Part shown: positions 16,993 through 26,584 of the stretch, in pieces
How the letters are laid out: every line of letters starts with the position of its first letter
Numbering within the stretch: the first letter of the stretch is position 1
Assembly: GCF_024752355.1 (NCBI RefSeq)
Contig: NZ_JANTHZ010000008.1
Coordinates: 124,001-188,000 of the forward strand
DNA from: Ancylobacter mangrovi
GTDB lineage: Bacteria > Pseudomonadota > Alphaproteobacteria > Rhizobiales > Xanthobacteraceae
Direction: 5' to 3'
DNA: 64,000 nt
Translations under genes and position numbers: made by a program
Notes under the pieces: model-generated
Database searches by the model: none
The model's input: the letters and a program-made list of their open reading frames with translations, nothing else
What the model was told of the DNA's origin: nothing

Positions 16993-18936
16993 ATGGCCGA
17001 GCCGCTCATCTCGCTGTCGGGGATACGGCGCGAATACATCACCGGCGAGGACCGGCTGGAGGTGCTCAAGGGGCTCGACCTGACCATCGAGACCGGCGAG
17101 ATGGTCGCCATCATGGGCGCCTCAGGCTCGGGCAAGTCCACGCTGATGAACATTCTCGGCCTGCTCGACCGGCCGAGCAGCGGCAGCTACCGCATCCGCG
17201 GGCGCGAGACCTCGAGCCTCGAGGGCAACGAGCTGGCGGCGCTGCGGCGCGAGCATTTCGGCTTCATCTTCCAGCGCTACCACCTGCTCGGCGAACTCAC
17301 CGCGCGCGACAATGTCGAGGTTCCCGCGGTCTATGCCGGCACCCCGCGCGAGGGTCGCCACAAGCGCGCGCGGGGGCTTCTGCAGCGCCTCGGCCTCGAT
17401 GGGCGCGCCGATCATCGCCCCGGGCAGCTCTCGGGCGGGCAGCAGCAGCGCGTGTCGATCGCCCGCGCGCTGATGAACGACGGCGACGTCATCCTCGCCG
17501 ACGAGCCCACCGGCGCGCTGGACAAGCGCAGCGGCGAGGAGGTGCTGCGCATCCTCGAGGAGCTCAACGCCGAGGGGCGCACCGTCATCATCGTGACCCA
17601 CGACGCGGCCGTCGCCGCCCGCGCGCGCCGGATCATCGAGATCAGCGACGGCGAGATCGTCGGCGACCGGCGCACCGATGGCGCGCCCGCGGCCCCCCCG
17701 GCGCCGGCCCGCACCCGTGACACGCGCGCCGGCGGCCGGTTCGGCTCGCTCGGCGAGGCCCTGCGCATGGCATTGCTGGCGATGAACGCGCACCGCATGC
17801 GCGCCTTCCTGACCATGCTCGGCATCATCATCGGCATCGCCTCGGTGGTCTGCGTGGTGGCGCTCGGCGAGGGTTCGCGCCAGCGCGTGCTCTCCAACAT
17901 CTCCGACCTCGGCACCAACACGATCGAGGTGTTCGCCGGCAAGAGCTTCGGCGACGTGCGCTCGGCCAAGATCAGCACCCTGGTGGTCGCCGACGCCAAC
18001 GCGCTTGCCGGCGAGCCCTATGTCGCCGCCGTCACCCCGACCGTGTCGACCTCCTCGGTCGCGCGCTACCAGTCGACCGAAGCGAACGCCCTCGTCAACG
18101 GCGTCGGCGCGCAGTACTTCCTCGCCAAGGGCACCACCCTCGCCGCCGGGCGCTTCTTCGACGCCGACGCGGTGCGCACCCGCTCGCAGGACGCGGTGAT
18201 CGACCAGAACACGGCCACGACGCTGTTCGGCGTGGATGGCGACGCGATCGGCAAGGTGATCTTCCTCGGCAGCGTGCCGGCGCGCGTGGTAGGGGTCGCC
18301 GAGCCGCAGCAGGGCGGTTTCGGCGGCAACCAGAACCTCTCCGTGTTCCTGCCGTACACGACGGTGCAGACGCGCATCATCGGCTCGCAGTCGCTACGCT
18401 CGATCACGGTGCGCGTGGCCGACGACGTTTCCACCGACCTCGCCGCCCAGGCGATCACCGAGTTCCTCGAGGGCCGGCACGGCACCAAGGACTTTTTCAT
18501 CCTCAACACCGACGACATACGCCGCGCCATCACCTCCACCACCCAGACCATGACGGTGCTGATCGCGGTGATCGCCGTCATCTCGCTCGTCGTCGGCGGC
18601 ATCGGGGTGATGAACATCATGCTGGTGTCGGTCTCCGAGCGCGTGGCGGAGATCGGCGTGCGGATGGCGGTCGGCGCGCGGCGCAGCGACATCCTGCAGC
18701 AATTCCTCATCGAGGCGGTGCTGGTGTGCCTGATCGGCGGCGTGCTCGGCATCGCGCTGGCGCTCGGCTTCGGCGCCGCCTTCGCGCAGTTCCAGAGCAA
18801 TTTCAGCCTGATCTATTCGGCGAGTTCGATCGTCGCGGCGGTGGTCTGCTCGACCGCCATCGGCATCGCCTTCGGCTACCTGCCCGCCCAGCGCGCGGCA
18901 GGGCTCGACCCGGTGGAGGCTCTGGCGCGGGTGTAG
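16993..18936 (+). CDS. macB: MacB-like ABC transporter, ATPase-permease fusion
   Basis: 647 aa. N-terminal ATPase domain (about 1-230) with Walker A GASGSGKST, signature LSGGQQQR and Walker B VILADEPTGALD. After a linker comes a membrane helix (MRAFLTMLGIIIGIASVVCVV), a periplasmic MacB core domain (about 300-510) and three C-terminal helices of FtsX type (VGGIGVMNIMLVSVSERVAEIG is the conserved loop). MacB drives export of macrolides, peptides or lipids through MacA. Spacing to macA is 2 bp, so one operon; the upstream two-component system is the likely regulator. Confidence 0.93.
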   Translation: MAEPLISLSGIRREYITGEDRLEVLKGLDLTIETGEMVAIMGASGSGKSTLMNILGLLDRPSSGSYRIRGRETSSLEGNELAALRREHFGFIFQRYHLLGELTARDNVEVPAVYAGTPREGRHKRARGLLQRLGLDGRADHRPGQLSGGQQQRVSIARALMNDGDVILADEPTGALDKRSGEEVLRILEELNAEGRTVIIVTHDAAVAARARRIIEISDGEIVGDRRTDGAPAAPPAPARTRDTRAGGRFGSLGEALRMALLAMNAHRMRAFLTMLGIIIGIASVVCVVALGEGSRQRVLSNISDLGTNTIEVFAGKSFGDVRSAKISTLVVADANALAGEPYVAAVTPTVSTSSVARYQSTEANALVNGVGAQYFLAKGTTLAAGRFFDADAVRTRSQDAVIDQNTATTLFGVDGDAIGKVIFLGSVPARVVGVAEPQQGGFGGNQNLSVFLPYTTVQTRIIGSQSLRSITVRVADDVSTDLAAQAITEFLEGRHGTKDFFILNTDDIRRAITSTTQTMTVLIAVIAVISLVVGGIGVMNIMLVSVSERVAEIGVRMAVGARRSDILQQFLIEAVLVCLIGGVLGIALALGFGAAFAQFQSNFSLIYSASSIVAAVVCSTAIGIAFGYLPAQRAAGLDPVEALARV

Positions 18937-19052
18937 GCCACGCTCCGCCGCACCGGGGCGCCGCGACGTCCCGCTCATGACACCCGCATGGAACCGTTCG
19001 GCCCGTCGCGGCATAGTGGTAGCGCAGTCCCGAGCGCAGAGCGGATGGGCGG

Positions 19053-20366
19053 ATGTCGAAATGGCAGTGGATCCTGCGGCAGTTCGGCCGCAGGCTTTGG
19101 GTGAGGGCGAGCCTGATCGGCGCCCTCGGCGTCGCGGCTGCCATTTTGGCGGCGATCGCCGAACGCTTCCTGCCGTGGCAGCTCACCTACGACATCGGCG
19201 CCGACGCGGTCGACAGCATCCTGTCGATCATCGCCTCCAGCATGCTCGCCGTCACCACCTTCTCGCTCAGCGTCATGACCTCGGCCTTCGGCGCGGCGAC
19301 GAGCAACGTGACCCCGCGCGCCACGCGGCTGCTGGTGCAGGACCGGATCACCCAGAACGTGCTGTCCACCTTCATCGGCGCGTTCCTGTTCGGCATCGTC
19401 GGCATCATCGTGCTGAAGACCGGCGCCTACGGCCCGCAGGGGCGCGTGGTGCTGTTCGTCGTCACCATCGGCGTCGTCATCCTGGTGGTCGGCACGCTGA
19501 TGGGCTGGATCGACCACCTCACCACGCTCGGCCGGGTCGGCGAGACCACGCGGCGGGTGGAGGACGCCGCCCATGACGCGATCGAGACGCGGCTGCGCTT
19601 TCCCTGCCTCGGCGGGCGGCCGGCCGATCCCGACGCGCCCGAACTGCCGCTGGCGGTGCCCTCGCGCCTGACGGGCTATGTCCAGCATGTCGACGTCGCC
19701 GCCGTCGCCGCCCGCGCCGAGGCGCTGGAGGTCGACGTGCGGCTGTGCGTCGTGCCCGGCTCCTTTGTCTATGAGGGCACGCCTCTCGCGTGCTTCGACA
19801 AGCCCTCCAAGGAGGCGGGCGAGGAGGAGATCGCGGACGCGCTCGAAGGCGCGCAGGGCGCCTTTTCCATCGGCCAGCAGCGCAGCTACGACCAGGACCC
19901 GCGCTTCGGCCTCGAGGTGCTGAGCGAGATCGCCCAGCGCGCGCTGTCGCCCGCGGTCAACGATCCGGGCACGGCGATCGACGTCATCGGCCGCTGCACC
20001 CGGCTGCTGACGCTGTGGGCAAACGGACCGCAGGATGGCGAGGAGATCGAGGTGCGCTACGAGCGGGTGATGGTGACGCCGCTCACCCCCGCCGACCTGT
20101 TCGACGACGCGTTCCGCCTGATCGCCCGCGACGGTGCCGCGCTGGTCGAGGTGCAGCTTCGCCTGCAGAAAGCGCTCCACGCCCTTTCCGGCATGGGCGA
20201 CGAGGCCTTCCGCGAGGCGGCGCGGCACCAGTCGCGGCTGGCGCTGGAGCGGGCGGAGGCGGCCCTGGCGCTCGAGGACGACAAGCGGCTTCTGCGCGAG
20301 GCGGCCCTTCGCCTCGCCGGCGAGAAGAAGCCGAGCCGCCGCAAGACAACGACGCGTCGCAAGTAA
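19053..20366 (+). CDS. DUF2254 family inner-membrane protein
   Basis: 437 aa. Four predicted membrane helices lie in the first 170 residues (about 20-40, 60-85, 105-130 and 140-160). A cytosolic region follows with FGLEVLSEIAQRALSPAVNDPGTA, the conserved block of DUF2254 proteins. The C-terminus is rich in Lys and Arg (KKPSRRKTTTRRK). The family's function is unknown. It converges with the kinase-like gene on the other strand, with four bases between the stops. Confidence 0.85.
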   Translation: MSKWQWILRQFGRRLWVRASLIGALGVAAAILAAIAERFLPWQLTYDIGADAVDSILSIIASSMLAVTTFSLSVMTSAFGAATSNVTPRATRLLVQDRITQNVLSTFIGAFLFGIVGIIVLKTGAYGPQGRVVLFVVTIGVVILVVGTLMGWIDHLTTLGRVGETTRRVEDAAHDAIETRLRFPCLGGRPADPDAPELPLAVPSRLTGYVQHVDVAAVAARAEALEVDVRLCVVPGSFVYEGTPLACFDKPSKEAGEEEIADALEGAQGAFSIGQQRSYDQDPRFGLEVLSEIAQRALSPAVNDPGTAIDVIGRCTRLLTLWANGPQDGEEIEVRYERVMVTPLTPADLFDDAFRLIARDGAALVEVQLRLQKALHALSGMGDEAFREAARHQSRLALERAEAALALEDDKRLLREAALRLAGEKKPSRRKTTTRRK

Positions 20367-20370
20367 GGCC

Positions 20371-21933
20371 TCAGGGCTTCGGCGCCGGGAGGCCCATCGC
20401 GGCACGCACGCGCGCCAGCACCTCGTCCGGCGTGCCGGAGGCGTCGATCCGCATCCAGTCGAGGCTCCCCGCCGCGCGCGCGGCCTGCTGGCGCACCACT
20501 TCGGCGGTGGCGTCGGAAGCATCGGCGCGCCGCGCCTCCACCCGGCCGGCCAGCGTCTCCACCGGCGCCTCCAGCCAGATGCCGGTGAAGGACGCATCAT
20601 GGGCGCGGGCGACCGCTTCGATGGCGTCGCGCTCGTCCTCCTTCTGGTGCACGGCGTCGACCACCACGCCATGACCGGCGGCGAGCACCGCGCCGGCCCG
20701 CTCGCGCAGCGCCGCATAGACGGCGACGGTGGCGTCCATCGTGTAGGCGCCGGGCGGGAGCCGGTCGAACTCGCCGACCCCGGCGAGCCGCTTGCGCTCC
20801 ACATCGCTGCGCAGATGCACGGCGCCGGGCAGCGGGCCGATGGCCGAGGCAAGGCCGGCGGCGAGCGTGCTCTTTCCCGTGCCCGACAGGCCGCCCACGG
20901 CGACGAGCCGGGCCGGTTCCGGCGCCAGCGCGCGCTCGGCATAGGCGAGATAGGCGAGCGCCTCTTCTTCGCCGGCCGCGCGTTCGGCCGGAGCGCGATG
21001 CGCCAGCGCCGCCGCCGTCACCTGCGCCCGGATCCCCGCGCGCAGGGCGAGGAACAGCGGCAGCGCCGCCAGCCCGTCATAGGGCGGGGCGTCGCCGCAG
21101 GCGGCGAGGTAGCGGTTCAGCACCCGGTTGGCCGCGTCCGCGCGGCCGCGCAGGCCGAGATCCATGAGCAGGAAGGCGAGGTCGTAGAGCCGGTCGATGG
21201 TGGCGAGCGCCTCGTCGAACTCCAGCGCGTCGAACAGCACCGGCGCGCCGTCGATCAGCGCCACGTTGCGCAGGTGCAGGTCGCCATGGCAGCGCCGCAC
21301 CTCGCCGGTCCGTGCCCGTTGCGCCAGCAGGGGGTCAAGCCGCTCCAGCAGGACCGACAGCGCCCGTTCGAACGCCGCGACGCGCTGCGGCGCGAAGAGC
21401 CGCGGCGTCTCGCGCAACCCCGCGACGACGCCGGCGGCGACCCTGGCGAGCGCGGCCGGGGAATCGGTCTCGACATGGCGCTCGGCGCGCTCGTGGAAGG
21501 CGAGAACGGCCCTGGCGAGATCATCGAGCAGCGCCGGCGTCAGCCCGTCCCGGTCGGCGATGCGGTCGAGCGTCGCCGTCTCGTCGAAGCGGCGCATATG
21601 CACCGTCCACTCGACGACCTCGCCCTCGCCGCCGAGATGGAGCGCGCCCTCGCGGCGCGTGACCGGCACGAGGCCGAGATAGATGCCCGGGGCCGCCGGC
21701 CGGTTCAGCTCCAGCTCGCGTCGGCAGGCGGCATGGCGCTTCTCCAGCGTGGAAAGGTCCATGAAGTCGAAGCGCACGGCGCGCTTGACCTTGTAGACGT
21801 CGGCGCCGGCGAGGAACACCGCAGCGCCATGCGTGTCGATGCGCGCCACCTCGCCCGCAAGGCCATGGGTGGCGGGATCGGCGAGCAGGCGGAACACCGG
21901 CTCCTGGTCGGCGACGACGTGATCGGAAGTCAT
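20371..21933 (-). CDS. APH-like kinase / P-loop ATPase fusion protein
   Basis: 520 aa with two parts. The N-terminal half (about 1-330) is an aminoglycoside-phosphotransferase-like kinase fold with HGDLHLRNVALIDG as catalytic loop and FDALEFDEALATID carrying the metal-binding Asp. The C-terminal half (about 345-515) is a P-loop kinase-like domain with GGLSGTGKSTLA. This two-domain protein is widespread in proteobacteria (bifunctional aminoglycoside phosphotransferase/ATP-binding protein), but its substrate is unknown. Resistance should not be assumed. It stands alone between DUF2254 (convergent) and the aldolase (divergent). Confidence 0.85.
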   Translation of the reverse strand: MTSDHVVADQEPVFRLLADPATHGLAGEVARIDTHGAAVFLAGADVYKVKRAVRFDFMDLSTLEKRHAACRRELELNRPAAPGIYLGLVPVTRREGALHLGGEGEVVEWTVHMRRFDETATLDRIADRDGLTPALLDDLARAVLAFHERAERHVETDSPAALARVAAGVVAGLRETPRLFAPQRVAAFERALSVLLERLDPLLAQRARTGEVRRCHGDLHLRNVALIDGAPVLFDALEFDEALATIDRLYDLAFLLMDLGLRGRADAANRVLNRYLAACGDAPPYDGLAALPLFLALRAGIRAQVTAAALAHRAPAERAAGEEEALAYLAYAERALAPEPARLVAVGGLSGTGKSTLAAGLASAIGPLPGAVHLRSDVERKRLAGVGEFDRLPPGAYTMDATVAVYAALRERAGAVLAAGHGVVVDAVHQKEDERDAIEAVARAHDASFTGIWLEAPVETLAGRVEARRADASDATAEVVRQQAARAAGSLDWMRIDASGTPDEVLARVRAAMGLPAPKP

Positions 21934-22127
21934 GAATCAGCGGTAACGGGTCGGGAGTGGATCTCGGCGGCGCCACTCTAGCCGAGCCGGGCGGGGACGC
22001 CATGAGGGCCCCGCCCGATGCCCGCCTCGGCGAGGCGCCCCGGCAGCGCGAGCTCGGGCGTTTTGGCAATGGGCGCGGCCGCGTTTCCGGCCTAAACAGG
22101 CGGACCACCCTTTCGCAGGACGATCCC

Positions 22128-23189
22128 GTGACCGACATCTCCTCCCCGTCCGCCGTCGCCCGGCCCGGCTTCGGCAGCGACAACATGGCCGGCGTCTCGC
22201 CCGCCATTCTCGACGCGCTCCGGGCCGCCAATGCGGGCGCCATGCCCTCCTACGGCGCCGACGAGATTTCGGCCCGCGTCGCCACGCGGCTGAGCGCGCT
22301 GTTCGAGCGCGAGGTCGAGGTGTTCCTCGTCTCCACCGGCACGGCGGCGAACGCGCTGTCGCTGGCCGCGCTCACCCCGGTCTGGGGCGCGGTGCTCTGC
22401 AATGCGGAAAGCCATATCGAGAACGACGAATGCGGCGCGCCGGAATTCTTCACCGGCGGCGCCAAGCTGATCCACGTGCCGGGCGAGGAGGCGCGCATCG
22501 ACCCCGACGCGCTCGCCCATGCGACGCGCCGCAACAAGGGCGACGTGCACAGCGTGCAGCCGGCCTGCGTCTCGATCACGCAGGCGACCGAGCTCGGCAC
22601 GGTCTATTCGCTGGAGCATATCCGCGCCATCGGCGCCGCCTGCCGCGACGCCGGCCTGCCGCTGCACATGGACGGCTCGCGCTTCGCCAATGCGCTGGTC
22701 TCGCTCGGCGCCACGCCGGCGGAGATGACCTGGAAGGCCGGCGTCGACGTGCTCTCCTTCGGCGCCACCAAGAACGGCGCCATGGGAGTGGAGGCGGTGG
22801 TGCTGTTCGATCCCGAGCGGGCGCAGGAATTCGCCTTCCGCCGCAAGCGCGCCGGCCACCTCACCTCGAAGATGCGCTTCCTCGCCGCGCAGATGGATGC
22901 CTATCTCGCCGACGACCTTTGGCTCGCCAATGCGCGCCAGGCCAACGCCATGGCGGCGCGGCTCGCCGAAGGGCTGGCGACGCTGGCGGGGGCGGAGATC
23001 ATGAGCCCGGTCGAGGCCAATATGATGTTCGTGCGGCTGCCGCGGCGGGTGATCGACGGGCTGCTGGCGCAGGGCTTCCGGCTCTACACCGACCGCTGGG
23101 GCGAGAACATCGTGCGCCTCGTCACCTCCTTCGCCACCAGCGCCGACGACGTGGACCAGCTTCTGGCTGCCGCGCGCGAGGCCGCCTGA
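22128..23189 (+). CDS. low-specificity L-threonine aldolase-like PLP enzyme
   Basis: 353 aa from GTG 22128 with AGGA at 22117-22120; the open frame extends upstream without family resemblance. It is a beta-eliminating-lyase/threonine aldolase family protein: [19 protein letters not shown] at the N-terminus, a GTAANALSL phosphate-binding region, [12 protein letters not shown] with the PLP-contacting Asp, and [11 protein letters not shown] with the PLP Lys. It would cleave L-threonine or other beta-hydroxy amino acids to glycine and an aldehyde. It converges with the MocR gene (stops 4 bp apart). Confidence 0.9.
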   Translation: MTDISSPSAVARPGFGSDNMAGVSPAILDALRAANAGAMPSYGADEISARVATRLSALFEREVEVFLVSTGTAANALSLAALTPVWGAVLCNAESHIENDECGAPEFFTGGAKLIHVPGEEARIDPDALAHATRRNKGDVHSVQPACVSITQATELGTVYSLEHIRAIGAACRDAGLPLHMDGSRFANALVSLGATPAEMTWKAGVDVLSFGATKNGAMGVEAVVLFDPERAQEFAFRRKRAGHLTSKMRFLAAQMDAYLADDLWLANARQANAMAARLAEGLATLAGAEIMSPVEANMMFVRLPRRVIDGLLAQGFRLYTDRWGENIVRLVTSFATSADDVDQLLAAAREAA

Positions 23190-23193
23190 GGCG

Positions 23194-24579
23194 TCACATG
23201 ACGGCGGAGACGGCCTCGGGCGCCTGCGTCAGCGCGTGCGCCATGTAGTCCAGCGCGGAGCGGATCTGGGCCCGGCTGGCCGGCCCGCCGAGACAGACCC
23301 GGACCGCCTCGCGCGCCGGACCACAGGCGGTGAAGGCGTCGCTCGCCACCACGCCGACGCCGGTCGCGCGCATGTGGCCGACGAAGGCGGAGCGGGTCCA
23401 GGGCTCGGGCAGCTCGATCCAGAGATTGAAGCTCAGCGGATCGGCGTGGAAGCTGCCCTCGGGCAGGATTTCCGACGCCAGCGCCTGGCGTGCTCGGGTC
23501 TCGGCGCGGATGAAGCGCAGCAGCGTGTCGGCGGTGCCGTCCTCGATCCAGCGCGTCGCCAGCGCGGCGGTGAGCGGCGAGGCCATGACGTTGGCCGTGC
23601 GCAGCGCCGCCGCGAAGGGGTAGCCCGAGCGCGCGTCCGGCACCACGACATAGGCCGCGCGCAGGCCCGCGCCGATGCATTTGGCGAGGCCCGCGACGTG
23701 CCAGGTGAGATCCGGCGCGATGGCGGCGAGCGGCGCGGGGCCATGGGCGGGGATGAAGCCATAGGCGTCGTCCTCGACGATCGGCAGGTGGAAGCGCCGC
23801 GCCACCCGGGCGATGGCCTCGCGCCGCGCCTCGGGCACGGTGATCGTGGTCGGGTTCTGCAGCGTCGGGTTGAGGTAGAGCGCCTTCGGCTCCAGCCTCT
23901 GGCAGGCGTCGGCCAGCGCGTCGGGCTCGATGCCCTGCCCGTCCATCGGCAGGCCGACCAGCTTCAGCCCGAGCTGGGCGGCGATGGCGCGCACGCCCGG
24001 ATAGGTGATCGCCTCGCACAGCACGCTCTCGCCGGGCCGCGCCAGCAGGCCGAGAATGCCGAGCAGCGCGGGATGCGCGCCGGGGGTGACGAAGACCCGC
24101 TCCTGCGAGGGCACCAGCGCCCGGCGCCCGAGCCAGGCGCTCGCCGCGTCCTTGTCCGCGCCGGTGCCGCCGAAGCCCTGGTAGCGCAGCAGCGAGACGA
24201 GATCGCGCCCGACCTCGGCGAGGCCGTCCTGCATGCGCGCTATCAGCGCCGGGTCCTCCGGCTCGGGCGGCAGGTTCATCGACAGGTCGACGGTGGCCGG
24301 GCGCGAGGGCGTCGCCGGGCGCGCCTCGGCCCGCGGCATGCCGGAGACGAAGGTGCCCTGCCCGACCCGCGACTCCACCAGCCCGCGCTTCTGCGCTTCG
24401 ACATAGCCACGCGCCACGGTGGTGAAGTCGATGCCAAGCCGGCCGGCGAGCTTGCGCTGGGGCGGAAGCCGGTCGCCGATGGCGAGGCGGCCGGCGCGTA
24501 TGTCCTCGGCGATGAGATCGGCGATGGCGAGGTAGCGGGGCTTGTCGGAGCGGGAGAGGTCGGGAATCCAGTCGGCCAT
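23194..24579 (-). CDS. MocR-type (GntR-aminotransferase) transcriptional regulator
   Basis: 461 aa from ATG 24579 (MADWIPDLSRSDKP); upstream in-frame codons cross the promoter and are not used. Residues 1-75 are a GntR winged helix (YLAIADLIAEDIRAGRLAIG, then DRLPPQRKLAGRLGIDFTTV). The rest is a fold-type I aminotransferase-like domain with PLP Lys in HVAGLAKCIGAGLRAAY. MocR regulators sense PLP and an amino-containing ligand. It is divergent from the Nit1C operon across 413 bp that contain three TTGACTG direct repeats and a sigma-54 promoter, so it is a candidate regulator of that operon. Confidence 0.9.
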   Translation of the reverse strand: MADWIPDLSRSDKPRYLAIADLIAEDIRAGRLAIGDRLPPQRKLAGRLGIDFTTVARGYVEAQKRGLVESRVGQGTFVSGMPRAEARPATPSRPATVDLSMNLPPEPEDPALIARMQDGLAEVGRDLVSLLRYQGFGGTGADKDAASAWLGRRALVPSQERVFVTPGAHPALLGILGLLARPGESVLCEAITYPGVRAIAAQLGLKLVGLPMDGQGIEPDALADACQRLEPKALYLNPTLQNPTTITVPEARREAIARVARRFHLPIVEDDAYGFIPAHGPAPLAAIAPDLTWHVAGLAKCIGAGLRAAYVVVPDARSGYPFAAALRTANVMASPLTAALATRWIEDGTADTLLRFIRAETRARQALASEILPEGSFHADPLSFNLWIELPEPWTRSAFVGHMRATGVGVVASDAFTACGPAREAVRVCLGGPASRAQIRSALDYMAHALTQAPEAVSAVM

Positions 24580-24685
24580 GGTCGTCGTCGTTCTTCGCCT
24601 GTCGTCCGGCAAGGTTGCGCGCGCCCGCAGCCGCGCGAGGCGCCCCGTCCCGCGTGCCGGCCGCGAGTCGGGAAACACAGCATAA

Positions 24686-24887
24686 TTGACTGTATAATGT
24701 TGCAGAGGTGGCCTGTCACCACTGGTCCGCAATTTGCTGCGTTCTAAGGGTTACTACGTAGCCGCCGGCGCATGCGCAGGAAGCGGGCAAGTTCCCGCTC
24801 AATCGTTAGGCTTTCGCACCCTTTCTCAGCATCGACCGCACCATTTCGGCTGCGCTATTGAATGTATTTTTGACTGCATTTTGACTG
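24686..24887 (+). promoter_or_regulatory. TTGACTG direct repeats, candidate MocR sites
   Basis: TTGACTG occurs three times: near 24686 (followed by TATAAT, close to the MocR start), at 24870-24876 and at 24881-24887. The last two lie within TTTTGACTG repeats 11 bp apart, one helical turn. MocR regulators usually bind direct repeats. The AT-rich island also holds CTACGTAG and a GCGGG/CCCGC stem (about 24784-24799). A weak NtrC-like dyad CGCACC-N5-GGCTGCG spans 24837-24854. Binding roles are inferred. Confidence 0.4.
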
Positions 24888-24917
24888 TTTCATTGATTCT
24901 TTTGAAAAACTGTCAAT

Positions 24918-24933
24918 TGGCACATTGATTGCA
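24918..24933 (+). promoter_or_regulatory. sigma-54 (RpoN) promoter of the Nit1C operon
   Basis: TGGCACATTGATTGCA matches the sigma-54 consensus TGGCACG-N4-TTGCW at every fixed position except the seventh (A for G), with the required 10 bp between the -24 GG and the -12 GC. The predicted start point is about 24944, leaving a leader of about 50 nt before the ATG at 24993 with its AAGGAGAG ribosome site (24981-24988). Sigma-54 control would tie the operon to nitrogen status and requires an enhancer-binding activator, which is not in the window. Confidence 0.75.
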
Positions 24934-24992
24934 GACCTGTTGGCATGGGCCGGCATCCCGCCGCGACCCCTTCGCCAGCCAAGGAGAGCGAC

Positions 24993-25475
24993 ATGGCCAC
25001 CATCACCGTTCCGGCGCACCAGAAGGGCGACGTCCTGGTCGACTACGAGGACAAGAAGTTCGAGGACGTCAAAGCCGCTCCGGGCGAGAAGGCGCTCGTC
25101 ACCTTCCACACCGTCGCCTTCGAGGGTTCGATTGGCCTCGTGAACCTGCTGCAGGCCTCGCGCCTGATCCAGAAGGGCTTCGAGACCTCGGTGCTGCTCT
25201 ACGGCCCGGGCGTGACGCTCGGCGTGCAGCGCGGCTTTCCCAAGCTCGGCGACGAGGCCTTCCCCGGCCATCTCAACTTCAACAACCGGATCGAGAAGAT
25301 CATGGCCGACGGCGGCAAGGTCTATGCCTGCCGCTTCGCGCTGCAGGCGCTGTACGGCCATGGCGAGGGCGCGCTGATCCCCGGCATCGTCCCGATCAGC
25401 CCGCTCGACGTGCTCGACATCGTGCTGCTCCACCGTCGCGACAACGCCTTCATCCTCGACACCTGGACGCTCTGA
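24993..25475 (+). CDS. Nit1C small protein, MSMEG_0572/Sll0783 family (DsrE-like)
   Basis: 160 aa from ATG 24993 with AAGGAGAG eight bases upstream. First gene of the Nit1C-type operon. The sequence ([22 protein letters not shown], read as two segments) resembles DsrE/DsrF-like folds and matches the small protein that precedes the nitrilase in Nit1 clusters of cyanobacteria and mycobacteria. No catalytic residues can be named with confidence. One Cys (in [12 protein letters not shown]) sits where DsrE-like proteins can carry sulfur. Role unknown; always found with the nitrilase. Confidence 0.8.
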   Translation: MATITVPAHQKGDVLVDYEDKKFEDVKAAPGEKALVTFHTVAFEGSIGLVNLLQASRLIQKGFETSVLLYGPGVTLGVQRGFPKLGDEAFPGHLNFNNRIEKIMADGGKVYACRFALQALYGHGEGALIPGIVPISPLDVLDIVLLHRRDNAFILDTWTL

Positions 25476-25513
25476 GGCCCGCTTCGAGCGCTGCGGACCC
25501 GAAGGAGGTCACG

Positions 25514-26584
25514 ATGGCAGAGAAAAGGCTGGTCCGGGTCGCCGCGGTGCAGATCGCCCCGGACCTCGACAGCGTGGAGGGCACGCTCACCCGCGTGCTC
25601 GCCGCGCTGGAGGAGGCGGCGGGCAAGGGCGCGAAGCTCGTCGTGTTCCCCGAGACCTTCGTGCCCTGGTACCCGTACTTCTCCTTCGTCACCCCGCCGG
25701 TGCTGACCGGGGGCGAGCATCTGCGTCTCTACGAGAACGCCGTGGTCGTCCCCGGGCCGGTGAGCGAGGCGGTCGCCGCCAGCGCCCGCCGGCTCGGGGT
25801 CGTGGTGGTGCTGGGTGTGAACGAGCGCGACCACGGCTCGCTCTACAACACCCAGCTCGTGTTCGATGCCGACGGCACGCTGAAGCTCAAGCGGCGCAAG
25901 ATCACCCCTACCTTCCACGAGCGGATGATCTGGGGCCAGGGCGACGGCGCCGGGCTGAAGGTGGTGGACACCGCCGTCGGCCGGGTCGGCGCGCTGGCCT
26001 GCTGGGAGCACTACAACCCGCTCGCCCGCTACGCGCTGATGGTCCAGCACGAGGAAATCCACGTCGCGCAGTTCCCCGGCTCGCTGGTCGGGCCGATCTT
26101 CGCCGACCAGATCGAGGTGACGATCCGCCACCACGCGCTGGAATCGGGCTGCTTCGTGGTCAATTCCACCGGCTGGCTCACCGACGAGCAGATCGCCCGC
26201 ATCGCGCCGGACGAGAAGCTGCGCAAGGCGCTGACCGGCGGCTGCATGAGCGCGATCGTCTCGCCCGAGGGCAGCCACATCGTGCCCCCGCTCACCTCCG
26301 GCGAGGGCATCCTCGTCGCCGATCTCGACATGGCGCTGATCACCAAGCGCAAGCGGATGATGGATTCGGTCGGCCACTACGCCCGGCCGGAACTGCTCAG
26401 CCTCAATCTCGACAGCCGGCCCGCCGTGCCCATGCACACCGCATCGCACGCCGAGGCCGCTCCCACCTTCGCCAGCTACGGGAGTGCGCGTGATGAAACC
26501 GATGGACCCGGCAAGCGAGCTGCGGCCGATGCCGACGGAACGCCTGATCAACGAGTTGCAGTCCTACGGGGTCCGGCTCGTTGA
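25514..26584 (+). CDS. Nit1-type nitrilase
   Basis: 356 aa, start ATG 25514 with GAAGGAGG (25501-25508). The carbon-nitrogen hydrolase triad is visible: Glu47 in VVFPETFVP, Lys129 in [12 protein letters not shown], Cys163 in [11 protein letters not shown]. It would convert a nitrile to acid and ammonia. Conservation with the Nit1 branch and the downstream genes marks it as the cluster's nitrilase rather than a general amidase. The last 35 or so residues (after FASYGSA) are charged and low in family resemblance, and overlap the radical SAM gene by 92 bp; the frame probably lost an earlier stop. In Nit1C bacteria the cluster is tied to growth on cyanide. Confidence 0.92.
   Translation: MAEKRLVRVAAVQIAPDLDSVEGTLTRVLAALEEAAGKGAKLVVFPETFVPWYPYFSFVTPPVLTGGEHLRLYENAVVVPGPVSEAVAASARRLGVVVVLGVNERDHGSLYNTQLVFDADGTLKLKRRKITPTFHERMIWGQGDGAGLKVVDTAVGRVGALACWEHYNPLARYALMVQHEEIHVAQFPGSLVGPIFADQIEVTIRHHALESGCFVVNSTGWLTDEQIARIAPDEKLRKALTGGCMSAIVSPEGSHIVPPLTSGEGILVADLDMALITKRKRMMDSVGHYARPELLSLNLDSRPAVPMHTASHAEAAPTFASYGSARDETDGPGKRAAADADGTPDQRVAVLRGPAR

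Noticed and set aside
18975-20942. A 655-codon minus-strand open frame opposite the DUF2254 gene and running into the kinase-like gene
   Set aside because: The DUF2254 protein on the plus strand has clear membrane helices and a conserved block; the antisense product is low-complexity Arg/Ala/Gly sequence.
20371-21933. Aminoglycoside resistance gene
   Set aside because: The APH-like domain is fused to a P-loop kinase domain in a widespread chromosomal family without shown resistance activity.
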